NCBI RefSeq assembly: GCF_019923725.1
Contig: NZ_JAHXRI010000006.1
Span: 687,696-751,695 of the forward strand
Direction of reading: 5' to 3'
Origin: Zwartia hollandica
GTDB taxonomy: Bacteria > Pseudomonadota > Gammaproteobacteria > Burkholderiales > Burkholderiaceae_B
Length of the DNA stretch: 64,000 nucleotides
Below the pieces are notes generated by a model. The model did not search any database, was not told the origin of the DNA, and saw nothing but the letters and a program-made list of their open reading frames with translations. A program made the position numbers and the translations under genes. Of the stretch, positions 28,905 through 37,199 are shown piece by piece (the stretch's first letter is position 1; each line of letters begins with the position of its first letter).

Positions 28905-30959
28905 ATGTCTAAATTCGAAACTACTGGTCTGAATCCATCGCAACGCGAGGGGGTCTTGTATCTCGACGGACCCTGCTTAGTTCTTGCGGGCGCTGGTTCG
29001 GGCAAGACGCGCGTGATCACGCAAAAAATCGCCTATTTGTTACGTGAATGTGGCTATGCAGGGCGTAATGTTGTCGCGCTGACCTTTACCAACAAGGCTG
29101 CTCGTGAAATGGAAGATCGAGTCAAGCTGTTGGTTGACCCATCTTTAGCAAAAGGCCTGACGATCAGCACGTTTCATTCGTTGGGCGTACGAATTTTGCG
29201 GGAAGAAGCGCGTTTCGCCGGACTGAAACCACAGTTTTCGATTTTTGATTCGGATGATGCGATGGCGATCATTCAGGATTTGTTGGCAACAACGGATCGC
29301 GGACGGTTGCGTTCGGTCCAGCAAACGATCTCGCTCTGGAAAAACGGTCTGATCGATCCCGACGGCGCTGCGAACGTGGCTTCCACCGCAAGCGAAGTCG
29401 AGGCGGCCAAGGTATATCGCAGCTACAACGCCACACTCGTTGCCTATCAGGCAGTAGATTTTGATGATTTGATTGCCTTACCTGCTAGGATTTTCGAGCA
29501 GCACCAAGAGGTGCGCGAACGCTGGCAGCAACGCGTACGCTATTTATTAGTGGACGAGTATCAAGACACTAACGTTTGCCAATATCGACTCGTGCAGTGG
29601 TTGACAGGTGTGCGGGCGATGTTTACTGCGGTGGGTGACGACGATCAGGCGATTTATGCCTGGAGAGGTGCCACGATTGAAAACTTGGCAAAGTTGACAA
29701 CGGATTACCCACAAATTCGGTTGATTAAGCTTGAGCAAAACTATCGCTCAAGTCAGTGCATCCTGGCAGCAGCCAATCACGTGATCTCAAAGAACCCAAA
29801 ACTTTTCGAAAAAAAATTGTGGTCTGAGCACGGAATGGGAGACGCTATCAGTGTATCGGCGATGGCTAACGATGAAGCAGAGGCCGAAAACGTTGCCATG
29901 AAGATATCGGCCGCCCGCTTTGAAAAGCGCGCCTCCTGGAAAGACTTTGCTGTGTTGTATCGGGGGAATCATCAGGCCCGCATCGTTGAACAGGCGATGC
30001 GCAATCTACATATCCCTTACACAATTTCTGGTGGTCAAAGCTTTTTTGATAAAGCAGAAGTACGCGATGTGTTGGCCTATCTGCGATTGGTCGCGAACGA
30101 GGACGACGATCCCGCCTTCATCCGCGCGGCAACGACACCCAAGCGAGGAATCGGACAGGCAACACTGCAGACCTTAGGGCAATATGCCGGCGAGCGTCAG
30201 ATTTCGCTATTTGAGGCGCTCTTTGAACAGGGTGTTGAGGGAAGTCTTGCCACGCGTCAGCTTGAGCCGTTGCGTACCTTTGGGGATTTTATCAATCGCA
30301 TACGTTTTCGAGCAGGTCGAGGAGAAGCAGGGCAGCCAGTCTCCGCTGCGGAACCGGCGGGGAGCATCCTGGATGATCTGCTTAGCGCGATTCAATACGA
30401 GCGCTATTTATACGATACGCTCGACGAAAAAGCCGCTCAGTCTCGTTGGCAAAACGTACTTGAGTTAGTCGGTTGGCTCAAACGCAAAGCAGAGGCTGAC
30501 GCGATGGGCTTGTTAGATCTTGTCCAACATGTTGCGTTAGTGACGATGCTTGAGCGTGGAGATGAGCAAGAGCCCGACGCAGTGAAGCTCTCAACGCTTC
30601 ACGCGTCCAAAGGCTTAGAGTATCCCCATGTTTATTTACTCGGGGTCGAAGAAGGCCTCTTGCCCCATTTAGGTCGGGATGATGAGGATGTCGATCCAAC
30701 AAAAGTCGCTGATGCACTGGCTTCACGTATTCAGGAAGAGCGTCGCTTGATGTATGTGGGTATTACACGTGCACAACGCAGCTTGCACTTGAGTTGGTGC
30801 CAAAAGCGTCGACGTGCTCGGGAAGATCTTGTGCGCGAGCCTTCCAGGTTTATCGAAGAGATGGGTTTGTCGGCAGCCGAGCTGCAGCTGCAGCCCGACA
30901 CCTTAAGTCCAAAAAATCGCTTGGATATGCTGCGCGCGATGTTGAATAAGACTAGCTAG
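28905..30959 (+). CDS. rep: ATP-dependent DNA helicase Rep
   Basis: The UvrD/Rep-family superfamily 1 helicase (684 residues) unwinds DNA 3'-5' and assists forks through obstacles. Motif I is AGAGSGKTRVITQKIAYLL, motif II LLVDEYQDTN, motif III VGDDDQAIYAWRGA, motif IV EQNYRSSQCIL and a late motif KLSTLHASKGLEYPHVYLLG. Length and the short C-terminal tail fit Rep better than UvrD. The ATG at 28905 is used; a TTG immediately before it is also in frame. It lies just after priA, so two restart-related helicases probably share a transcript. Confidence 0.94.
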   Translation: MSKFETTGLNPSQREGVLYLDGPCLVLAGAGSGKTRVITQKIAYLLRECGYAGRNVVALTFTNKAAREMEDRVKLLVDPSLAKGLTISTFHSLGVRILREEARFAGLKPQFSIFDSDDAMAIIQDLLATTDRGRLRSVQQTISLWKNGLIDPDGAANVASTASEVEAAKVYRSYNATLVAYQAVDFDDLIALPARIFEQHQEVRERWQQRVRYLLVDEYQDTNVCQYRLVQWLTGVRAMFTAVGDDDQAIYAWRGATIENLAKLTTDYPQIRLIKLEQNYRSSQCILAAANHVISKNPKLFEKKLWSEHGMGDAISVSAMANDEAEAENVAMKISAARFEKRASWKDFAVLYRGNHQARIVEQAMRNLHIPYTISGGQSFFDKAEVRDVLAYLRLVANEDDDPAFIRAATTPKRGIGQATLQTLGQYAGERQISLFEALFEQGVEGSLATRQLEPLRTFGDFINRIRFRAGRGEAGQPVSAAEPAGSILDDLLSAIQYERYLYDTLDEKAAQSRWQNVLELVGWLKRKAEADAMGLLDLVQHVALVTMLERGDEQEPDAVKLSTLHASKGLEYPHVYLLGVEEGLLPHLGRDDEDVDPTKVADALASRIQEERRLMYVGITRAQRSLHLSWCQKRRRAREDLVREPSRFIEEMGLSAAELQLQPDTLSPKNRLDMLRAMLNKTS

Positions 30960-30989
30960 GCATAAAACTCTATGTCTTGCGTAAGTCTC

Positions 30990-32144
30990 TCACTCAATAT
31001 TTGCCAGGGTGTTGCGCCAAAACGCTAGACGACGTGGCAAGGCTGAAACGAATACATGCTCACGTAACGTATGCGCACCATCGCCCTCGGCGCCTAAGCC
31101 GTCAATCGAGGGGCAGCCGACAGCGGAGGTAAAGTTGGCGTCGCTGCCACCACCTGAAACAGGTGCCTCATCAAGCTCAAAACCACAAGGCGTCGCGTAC
31201 TGTTTAAGTTGCTGTAACAACTTGTCCGCTTCAGGTGACTTCACCATCGGAGGACGATTGAGCTCGACATCGATCGTGAGGGTGACATCTGGATCGTGTG
31301 GCTTGAGGGCCTGAATGCGCGCTACGATTTCTTCGCCCGCGGCTTCGTCGGGGATGCGAAAGTCGACCATGACTTCGCAATGCGATGGAACAGTATTTGT
31401 GACGGTACCGCCGCTAATCGTGCCCACGCTTACTGTGATCCCGCGGGCGTAGTCCGTCATGGCCTCTAGGGCAAGAATCTGATGGGCCATTTCGCGAATG
31501 GCGCTACGCCCTTTTTCGTGTGCCATGCCGGCATGCGAAGGCCTACCCGTGCAGATGAGTTTGAGCATGCCGGTGCCCTTACGACCTGTGACACAACGTC
31601 CACCATTTGGGCGTGCAGGCTCAGGCACCAGGGCGTAGCGCGCTTGCTTGGCGAAGTCCTCAATATAGGCGCGTGAAGCGTGGCTGCCGACCTCTTCATC
31701 AGGGACGAGTAAGAAATCGACGGGAAGCTTGGTGGAGTTAGGGGTGGAGAATTCACCGAGCGCGGTGAGCGCTAAGAATGCACCGCCCTTCATGTCGAAG
31801 GCCCCGGGGCCGTAAAGCTTGTCATCCTCGATCCGGCATGGATTCGTCTTGAGTGTACCGATCGGATGTACCGAATCGATATGAGCAAGAAGAAGCAGGC
31901 CTCGTCGCGTATCGCCTGGTGCGCGATTACTGGCCACAATCATTGGTAATTTTGTTTCGCCAATTTCGCTGAGCGTAACCGTCAAACCTGCTGCACGGGC
32001 TTTGGTTGCAACAATTTGAGCCATACGGTGGACGGCAGCGGGATTGTTAGAGGGTGACTCACATTCAATCCATGTGCGCAGCTCGAGGGCCAGGCTTTGA
32101 GCCAGCGCGTCTGTAGAGGGTTTGTCCAAGGTGGTGGTGCTCAT
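30990..32144 (-). CDS. M20 family metallopeptidase (carboxypeptidase G2-like)
   Basis: The 384-residue hydrolase has the two-zinc M20 layout: LLLLAHIDSVHPIGTL supplies the first His/Asp, GPGAFDMKGGAFLALT the bridging Asp, and LLVPDEEVGSHASR the catalytic Glu pair. The lid domain is marked by GRPSHAGMAHEKGRSA. It most resembles glutamate carboxypeptidases but has no signal peptide, so it is probably cytoplasmic. Its substrate (an N-acyl or peptide bond) is not defined. It is divergent from the 3-hydroxyacyl-CoA dehydrogenase gene. Confidence 0.88.
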   Translation of the reverse strand: MSTTTLDKPSTDALAQSLALELRTWIECESPSNNPAAVHRMAQIVATKARAAGLTVTLSEIGETKLPMIVASNRAPGDTRRGLLLLAHIDSVHPIGTLKTNPCRIEDDKLYGPGAFDMKGGAFLALTALGEFSTPNSTKLPVDFLLVPDEEVGSHASRAYIEDFAKQARYALVPEPARPNGGRCVTGRKGTGMLKLICTGRPSHAGMAHEKGRSAIREMAHQILALEAMTDYARGITVSVGTISGGTVTNTVPSHCEVMVDFRIPDEAAGEEIVARIQALKPHDPDVTLTIDVELNRPPMVKSPEADKLLQQLKQYATPCGFELDEAPVSGGGSDANFTSAVGCPSIDGLGAEGDGAHTLREHVFVSALPRRLAFWRNTLANIE

Positions 32145-32230
32145 GGTCAGTCCTTGCGGGTATGATGAATATGACTATTATGCAACAGCTTAAGATTAAG
32201 GCTTTGCCTCTTGCAACAGGAAACAACAGA

Positions 32231-33745
32231 ATGAAGACGATTAAAACGGTGGGCGTGGCGGGTGCGGGTGCAATGGGGCGCGGTATTGCGCAGATCGCTG
32301 CACAGGCAGGCCTGCGGGTGCGACTATTTGATACAAATATCCAGGCAACGGCAGCCGCACGCGACGCGTTAGCGACGACGTGGGCTACGTTGGTCGCAAA
32401 GGCCAAGTTGACGCAAGATCAGGCGGACGCCGCCCTCGCAAATATCCATCCGGCGCAAGAGCTCGCAGCGCTTGCCGATTGTGATTTGGTGATCGAGGCG
32501 ATTATTGAACGACTCGATGTCAAACAGAAATTCTTCGCTGAGCTGGAAAAAGTGGTTTCGTCGGACTGTTATCTTGTCTCCAACACGTCGTCGCTATCTA
32601 TTACCTCGATTGCTGCGGTGTGCGCTCGGCCAGAGCGTGTTGCGGGGTATCACTTTTTCAATCCAGTACCTTTAATGAAGGTGGTGGAAGTGATTGATGG
32701 GTTGCGCAGTGATCCAGCTGTCGGCGATGCCCTGATGGCCTTAACGGTGCGCATGGGGCACACGCCAGTGCGTGCGAAAGATATGCCGGGTTTCATTGTG
32801 AACCATGCTGGTCGCGGGATGAATACTGAGGGGTTGCGTATCGTTCAGGAGAGTGTCACTGGCTTTCAAACGGTTGACGCAATCATGCGCGAGCAGGCCG
32901 GCTTCAAGATGGGGCCCTTTGAGTTGATGGATTTGACCGGACTTGATGTGTCCCACGCTGTCATGGAGTCCATCTACCAGCAATTCTATGATGAGCCACG
33001 CTTTCGGCCGTCGCCAATTGGTACGGTACGCGTGGCTGGAGGTTTATATGGACGTAAGACACAAGGCGGGTTTTACGCGTATGCAGACGGACAAAAACAA
33101 GTAGCGCATGAGCCTGCGGCGCCAGCCTTGTCGCATCCTTGTAAAGTTTGGGTAAGCCCAGCGCATGCCTTAGGTCACGCACGAGCGACTCAGTTGCTCA
33201 AGCGACTAGGGGCTATGATACAAACCGGCACGAAGCCTGGCCCGGAAGATTTGCTTATCGCGACCCCTTTTGGCTTGGATGTTTCTACATGTGTTGCGGA
33301 GCAAGGGCTCGATGCATCGCGTACGGTTGGTTTGGATACGTTGCATGATTTTGAACTTAGCAAACGCCGTACGTTGATGGTGTCGCCTGCCACGCAGCCG
33401 CAGTGGCGTGACTTGGCACACGCCCTACTGGGTAGTGACAACATTCGCGTAAGCGTTGTGCAGGACTCTGCAGGGTTTGTTGCGCAGCGCGTTGTGGCGA
33501 TGATCGTCAACATTGCCTGCGACATTGCGCAACAGAGCATTGCGACGCCTGGGGATATCGATCGTGCCGTTAACTTGGGGCTTGGTTATCCTCAAGGACC
33601 TTTGACGATTGGTGATGCCTTAGGCGCTGAGAATATTCTTGAAATTTTGCGCAATATGCAGAGGGTCACAGGTGACCCTAGGTATCGCCCAAGTTTGTGG
33701 CTGCAACGGCGTGTGCAACTGGGACGGTCGCTCACGACCGCCTGA
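32231..33745 (+). CDS. 3-hydroxyacyl-CoA dehydrogenase (PaaH-like)
   Basis: The 504-residue NAD-dependent enzyme oxidises 3-hydroxyacyl-CoA. The Rossmann motif GVAGAGAMGRGIAQIAA is at the start and the catalytic-region YHFFNPVPLMKVVEVIDG lies near residue 145. Two copies of the C-terminal dehydrogenase domain follow, the second around DSAGFVAQRVVAMIVNIA and GLGYPQGPLTIGD. The two-C-domain form resembles phenylacetate-pathway PaaH/PaaC. The ATG at 32231 was chosen over one 23 codons upstream because AGGA precedes it and the family begins here. Confidence 0.9.
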   Translation: MKTIKTVGVAGAGAMGRGIAQIAAQAGLRVRLFDTNIQATAAARDALATTWATLVAKAKLTQDQADAALANIHPAQELAALADCDLVIEAIIERLDVKQKFFAELEKVVSSDCYLVSNTSSLSITSIAAVCARPERVAGYHFFNPVPLMKVVEVIDGLRSDPAVGDALMALTVRMGHTPVRAKDMPGFIVNHAGRGMNTEGLRIVQESVTGFQTVDAIMREQAGFKMGPFELMDLTGLDVSHAVMESIYQQFYDEPRFRPSPIGTVRVAGGLYGRKTQGGFYAYADGQKQVAHEPAAPALSHPCKVWVSPAHALGHARATQLLKRLGAMIQTGTKPGPEDLLIATPFGLDVSTCVAEQGLDASRTVGLDTLHDFELSKRRTLMVSPATQPQWRDLAHALLGSDNIRVSVVQDSAGFVAQRVVAMIVNIACDIAQQSIATPGDIDRAVNLGLGYPQGPLTIGDALGAENILEILRNMQRVTGDPRYRPSLWLQRRVQLGRSLTTA

Positions 33746-33754
33746 AGTTACTGC

Positions 33755-34291
33755 TTATTTTGCAGCGGGTGCTTGCGGTGCAGGAGCGGCAGGCTCTTCG
33801 AATTTGCCGCCAGCGCTATTCGCCATGTAGACGACTGCGCGGGCAATCTCGTAGTCGTCCAACGCAGGGTTGCCACCCTTGGCCGGCATAGAACCTTTGC
33901 CCTTAACTACGTTCGCCACCATAGACGCTAAACCAGTGCCGATCGCAGTTGACCAAGCTCCTGCGTCGCCGAACTTCAATGCACCTGCAACCCCAGCGGT
34001 ATGACAACCAGCACAGACCGCTTTGTAGACCTGCTCGCCAGTTTTATAGACTTTTGGACCACTTGCGTCGACGAGGTCAAGGCGAGCAATCGGAGCAATG
34101 CGTTTGGCTGTAGCTTCTGGACCGAGGGTGTCAGAGCCAGCGCCGACTGTAACGCCGGCTGTGACTAAGTTAGCCAGCAGGATAATGATGATGACCGGCA
34201 AGATAAACGACAGCACGACCGTAACGATCAGTTGCTTGGGTGTCTTGATGGGTGAGTGGTGTTCTTCTTCGTGTGGCTGCGTATTGCTCAT
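33755..34291 (-). CDS. Membrane-anchored c-type cytochrome
   Basis: The 178-residue protein has a cytoplasmic His/Glu-rich N-terminus, one membrane helix (LIVTVVLSFILPVIIIILLA) and a periplasmic domain with the haem site CAGCHTAG. The axial Met is probably in GKGSMPAKGG. The C-terminus is Ala/Pro-rich. It resembles cytochrome c5 and would carry electrons between respiratory complexes. The ATG at 34291 has AGGAT ahead of it and was preferred to one five codons upstream. Confidence 0.9.
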   Translation of the reverse strand: MSNTQPHEEEHHSPIKTPKQLIVTVVLSFILPVIIIILLANLVTAGVTVGAGSDTLGPEATAKRIAPIARLDLVDASGPKVYKTGEQVYKAVCAGCHTAGVAGALKFGDAGAWSTAIGTGLASMVANVVKGKGSMPAKGGNPALDDYEIARAVVYMANSAGGKFEEPAAPAPQAPAAK

Positions 34292-34402
34292 GACCAAATC
34301 CTGCAAGTAGTTGACTTACAAACCCGAGAATTATAGCGGGATCGGAAGAGGTCCGTGAGAAATCCAAGTGCGCAAACGGCTGCCGCTATAATTCACAACT
34401 TG

Positions 34403-34477
34403 GCGCCCGTAGTTCAATGGATAGAATAAGAGTTTCCGAAGCTCTCGATACAGGTTCGATTCCTGTCGGGCGCGCCA
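34403..34477 (+). tRNA. tRNA-Arg (CCG)
   Basis: The 75-base gene folds with acceptor GCGCCCG/CGGGCGC, D-arm TAGTTCAATGGATAGAATA, anticodon stem AGAGT/GCTCT around loop TTCCGAA giving anticodon CCG, T-arm CAGG-TTCGATT-CCTG, discriminator G and encoded CCA. It is single and lies between two minus-strand genes. No repeat of its 3' end was seen nearby. Confidence 0.96.
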
Positions 34478-34543
34478 CCTCGCTGTTTAAAAGCCGAATG
34501 CTGTGCCTCGACACCAAGCGTTCCTTTGTTTCTCTGCGACCTC

Positions 34544-36109
34544 TTAGTGTGGGCTAGGCGCTTTCAATGCAGAGTGAAACCGCGCTACATATTCGTCAAA
34601 ACTCTCGTTGTCCGACGCTTCGATTGCTTCTTGGTCCATCAAGGACTGCGTGGCTTGCGTTTGCGCCGCGGCTAACTCAGCAGTGGTTAAGCCTGTTTTA
34701 CGCAGACTTTGGGCATGGGTCTTGCTGAGGCTCAAGGCCTGCGCGTGGAAAGATCCCCCTGCGCGTTTGAGCTGCTCCAGAAACTGCGCAGAAGGAGTTT
34801 GTTGGGTATCGCGAACTTTGGAACGTTGTGCCTCAACCGCAGGTACATAGGTACTGTCGCCCAGGGTTTGCCCAAAAGTTTGTGCGCAAAGTGCGATCTG
34901 ATCAAGGAGGTTGTCAGCCCAGTCGGCTAGCGGGATCTCGCGACCATTTTGCTGGAGCGAGAGGCCTGGCTGGCGCCCTTGTTTGACTACCTTCGCAAAG
35001 TTTTCGGCGCTTTCGGGACACCAACCGCTATCGGTAAACTCTGGACTGTCTTCCAGCGCACAAAACAATAAGAACGCATCGACAAAGCGAGCTGTTTGTG
35101 CCGAGATTCCAACGGGCTCGCTGGGATCGATGTCTAGGCACCGCACCTCAATGTATTGCACGCCACGCTCCGCGAGCGCAGTGATAGGACGTTCGCAAGG
35201 TCCGGTGGTGCGCTTGGGACGAATGCTTGAGTAAAACTCGTTCTCAATTTGTAAGACGTTTGTGTTGAGTTGGATCCAATCACCCTTGCGATGTGTGCCG
35301 ATGGCTTGGTAGGCGGGCCACGGCGTAGTGACGGCGTCGTACAAGCGCTCGAGAAACATATTGAGATCGTTGTAGCAGAGCTTGAGCCCTGATTGTGCTT
35401 TATTTTGGTAACCGAGGTCACTCATGCGCAAGCTGGTTGCGTATGGCAAATACATCGTATCCGGGGTGAGTGACTCGAGGTTGCCCACATTGCCGCGTAG
35501 AAAATCTGTTGAGACTGCTGGCGAGGCGCCAAACAAATACATCAGCAACCAGTTATAACGCGTGAAGTTGCGAATTAATGAAATGTAGCCAGCGGAGCGG
35601 CGATCTTGGGGAGTCTCTTGCTTGAGATCAAGCAGGTCCCAAATCGCTTCGTCAAAGGAAAAGTTGTAGTGCAAGCCCGCGATGCATTGCATCGTCTTGC
35701 CGTAACGTTCGGCGAGGCCGCGTCGGTACACGTGCTTAATCATGCCGGTATTAGACGTGCCGTACCAAGCGATGGGGATGTCGGCGTCGGCGGGTAGCTG
35801 GGCTGGCATGGAATGATTCCACATCAGTTCGTTGGGCATCGTTGTGGCCACAACACGATGAATCTGATTAATTTCTGCCATCAGCGCATCGACCGTTGTG
35901 TGCGTACCTGTGATGAGCTCGAGAAGCGCTTCCGAGTAGTCCGTCGTAATGCGAGGATGCGTCAGCGCCGAGCCGAGCGAAATAGGATGCGCCGTGGTGG
36001 AAAGAGCTCCGGCTTGGTCCACACGCAGGCCTTCTTTTTCGATTCCGCGTAAGGACTGGCGCAAAATAGCTGGACGTTCGAGCAGTCGTGCGAGGCGGGT
36101 AGACAACAT
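34544..36109 (-). CDS. gshA: Glutamate-cysteine ligase
   Basis: The enzyme (521 residues) joins glutamate and cysteine, the first step of glutathione synthesis. It is of the proteobacterial GshA class 1: family-like stretches are LRGIEKEGLRVDQAGALS, TDYSEALLELITG, MPNELMWNHSMPAQLP and YIEVRCLDIDPSEPVGIS. Length is normal. The ATG at 36109 is used; a GTG two codons upstream is also possible. It stands alone, downstream of nothing on its strand. Confidence 0.96.
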   Translation of the reverse strand: MLSTRLARLLERPAILRQSLRGIEKEGLRVDQAGALSTTAHPISLGSALTHPRITTDYSEALLELITGTHTTVDALMAEINQIHRVVATTMPNELMWNHSMPAQLPADADIPIAWYGTSNTGMIKHVYRRGLAERYGKTMQCIAGLHYNFSFDEAIWDLLDLKQETPQDRRSAGYISLIRNFTRYNWLLMYLFGASPAVSTDFLRGNVGNLESLTPDTMYLPYATSLRMSDLGYQNKAQSGLKLCYNDLNMFLERLYDAVTTPWPAYQAIGTHRKGDWIQLNTNVLQIENEFYSSIRPKRTTGPCERPITALAERGVQYIEVRCLDIDPSEPVGISAQTARFVDAFLLFCALEDSPEFTDSGWCPESAENFAKVVKQGRQPGLSLQQNGREIPLADWADNLLDQIALCAQTFGQTLGDSTYVPAVEAQRSKVRDTQQTPSAQFLEQLKRAGGSFHAQALSLSKTHAQSLRKTGLTTAELAAAQTQATQSLMDQEAIEASDNESFDEYVARFHSALKAPSPH

Positions 36110-36238
36110 AGACACGAGAAGGCCTTTAAACTTTTGTGAGACCTCCCATTTTAAGCTACGAGCATCCTCGTGCGGTTTCGAGCTTAATCTAGGACAATCT
36201 ATAGATATCCAAGATACTTTTATGGTTTAACCGAAGAT

Positions 36239-36745
36239 ATGCGTAAATTTATATCCCTTTGCGTGTTGTGGGTAACGTTGGGGTGGTTGTCGGGGTGTTC
36301 GCCAGAGTACAACTGGCGCGAGTCGTCGGTGGCTGAAGAGCGCGCGGTCGTGATGTTTCCTGCCCGCGCTAAAACTGAGCAGCGCCAGATAGAGGTGGAG
36401 GGTGTTAGTTTGACATTTTCGTTGACGTCGGCAGCCGTTAGGGAGTCGGTGTTTTCTGTTGGCTATGCCAAGCTGGATGACAACGTGAGCGCAATCAAGG
36501 CGCAGGCGCTTGTTGATGCGTTCGTGCAGGCGTTGGCTAGGCGCGCAGGACAAGCGGCTCCCGCTCAGGCCGCATCGGGTGGGATTTTTACTCTTGAGAG
36601 TCAAGTAAACGGCAAGCCGTCTCGCTTAATGGGACGCGTGTTAGTACACAGAGGAATGCTAATTCAGGTCGTGGTTTCCGGGCCGACTCAATCGCTTTCC
36701 TTAGAGAATGCCTCAGATTTCATGCAATCGTTGGTGCTTCGTTAG
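36239..36745 (+). CDS. Putative lipoprotein of unknown function
   Basis: The 168-residue protein has a type II signal peptide ending in the lipobox LSGC with the lipidated Cys at residue 20, followed by Ser-Pro-Glu, so it should be membrane-anchored facing the periplasm. The mature part alternates short beta strands (VVMFPARAKTEQRQIEVEG, SLTFSLTSAAV, LMGRVLVHRGMLIQVVVSG) and has no recognised domain. Its last 26 bases overlap the end of the solo LuxR-type gene on the other strand. Confidence 0.8.
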   Translation: MRKFISLCVLWVTLGWLSGCSPEYNWRESSVAEERAVVMFPARAKTEQRQIEVEGVSLTFSLTSAAVRESVFSVGYAKLDDNVSAIKAQALVDAFVQALARRAGQAAPAQAASGGIFTLESQVNGKPSRLMGRVLVHRGMLIQVVVSGPTQSLSLENASDFMQSLVLR

Positions 36746-37001
36746 GGGGCGTGTTCGCTTGCGACGTAAGCCTAGTGTGCTCTGGGTCATTCGGGATACC
36801 GTTGAGCAGACCAAGTCGTAACGCTTGCGCAACACCCGCTTGGCGACCATAGACCTTGAGCTTGGCGCAAGCGTTACGCAGGTGAAAATTCACCGTACGC
36901 TCGGTAAGGCCGAGGATGAGGCCAGTTTCCCAACTGGTTTTGCCTTTGGATACCCACTCGAGGCATTGCACTTCTCGCCCGGTGAGCCTTGGCTTGGTCA
37001 T
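36720..37001 (-). CDS. Solo LuxR-type HTH regulator
   Basis: The 93-residue protein is essentially one GerE/LuxR DNA-binding domain: LTGREVQCLEWVSKGKTSWE, then ILGLTERTVNFHLRNACAKL. The KTSWE and ERTVNFHL pattern is closest to quorum-sensing LuxR members, yet no autoinducer-binding or receiver domain is present and only 200 bases separate it from metX, so none could be encoded upstream. The ATG at 37001 has GGGGAGA ahead of it. It is divergent from metX. The target genes are unknown. Confidence 0.85.
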   Translation of the reverse strand: MTKPRLTGREVQCLEWVSKGKTSWETGLILGLTERTVNFHLRNACAKLKVYGRQAGVAQALRLGLLNGIPNDPEHTRLTSQANTPPNEAPTIA

Positions 37002-37137
37002 CAATCGAGGTCTCCCCACGCAATCGGCATAATCGCGTAGTTTGCCCTGCCTCCCTGCATTTGGAAATTCGCAAAACCCCTGTGATTGCTACTTCTTTTG
37101 TAAGTAAGTGTCTGGCAATGTTAAACTTTGTACTCAG

Positions 37138-37196
37138 TTGGCGCCGATTTGCTTGATCCGCTTGCGGGCGCCTCATAAATCCCGCTAAAGAAGGTC
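37138..37196 (+). ncRNA. SAM-II-like riboswitch in the metX leader
   Basis: Immediately before metX, GGCGCC (37140-37145) can pair with GGCGCC (37167-37172), enclosing GATTTGCTTGATCCGCTTGC. After the stem come CTCATAAAT, then CCGCTAAAGAAGG. The order stem-GATTT...TTGC-stem-ATAAAT-GCTAAA-AAGG matches the compact SAM-II aptamer, an H-type pseudoknot whose closing strand includes the ribosome-binding site (GAAGG, four to nine bases before ATG). SAM binding would hide that site and reduce metX translation. Recognition is by eye against the known aptamer layout. Confidence 0.8.
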
Positions 37197-37199
37197 CGT

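Noticed and set aside
34403-34543. Second tRNA-anchored island at tRNA-Arg(CCG)
   Set aside because: No repeat of the tRNA-Arg 3' end was found nearby and gshA follows directly, so there is no sign of integration.
37020-37137. Decayed autoinducer-binding domain upstream of the solo LuxR-type gene
   Set aside because: The space is too short for such a domain and its minus-strand translation shows no resemblance; it is better explained as the metX/luxR-type promoter region.
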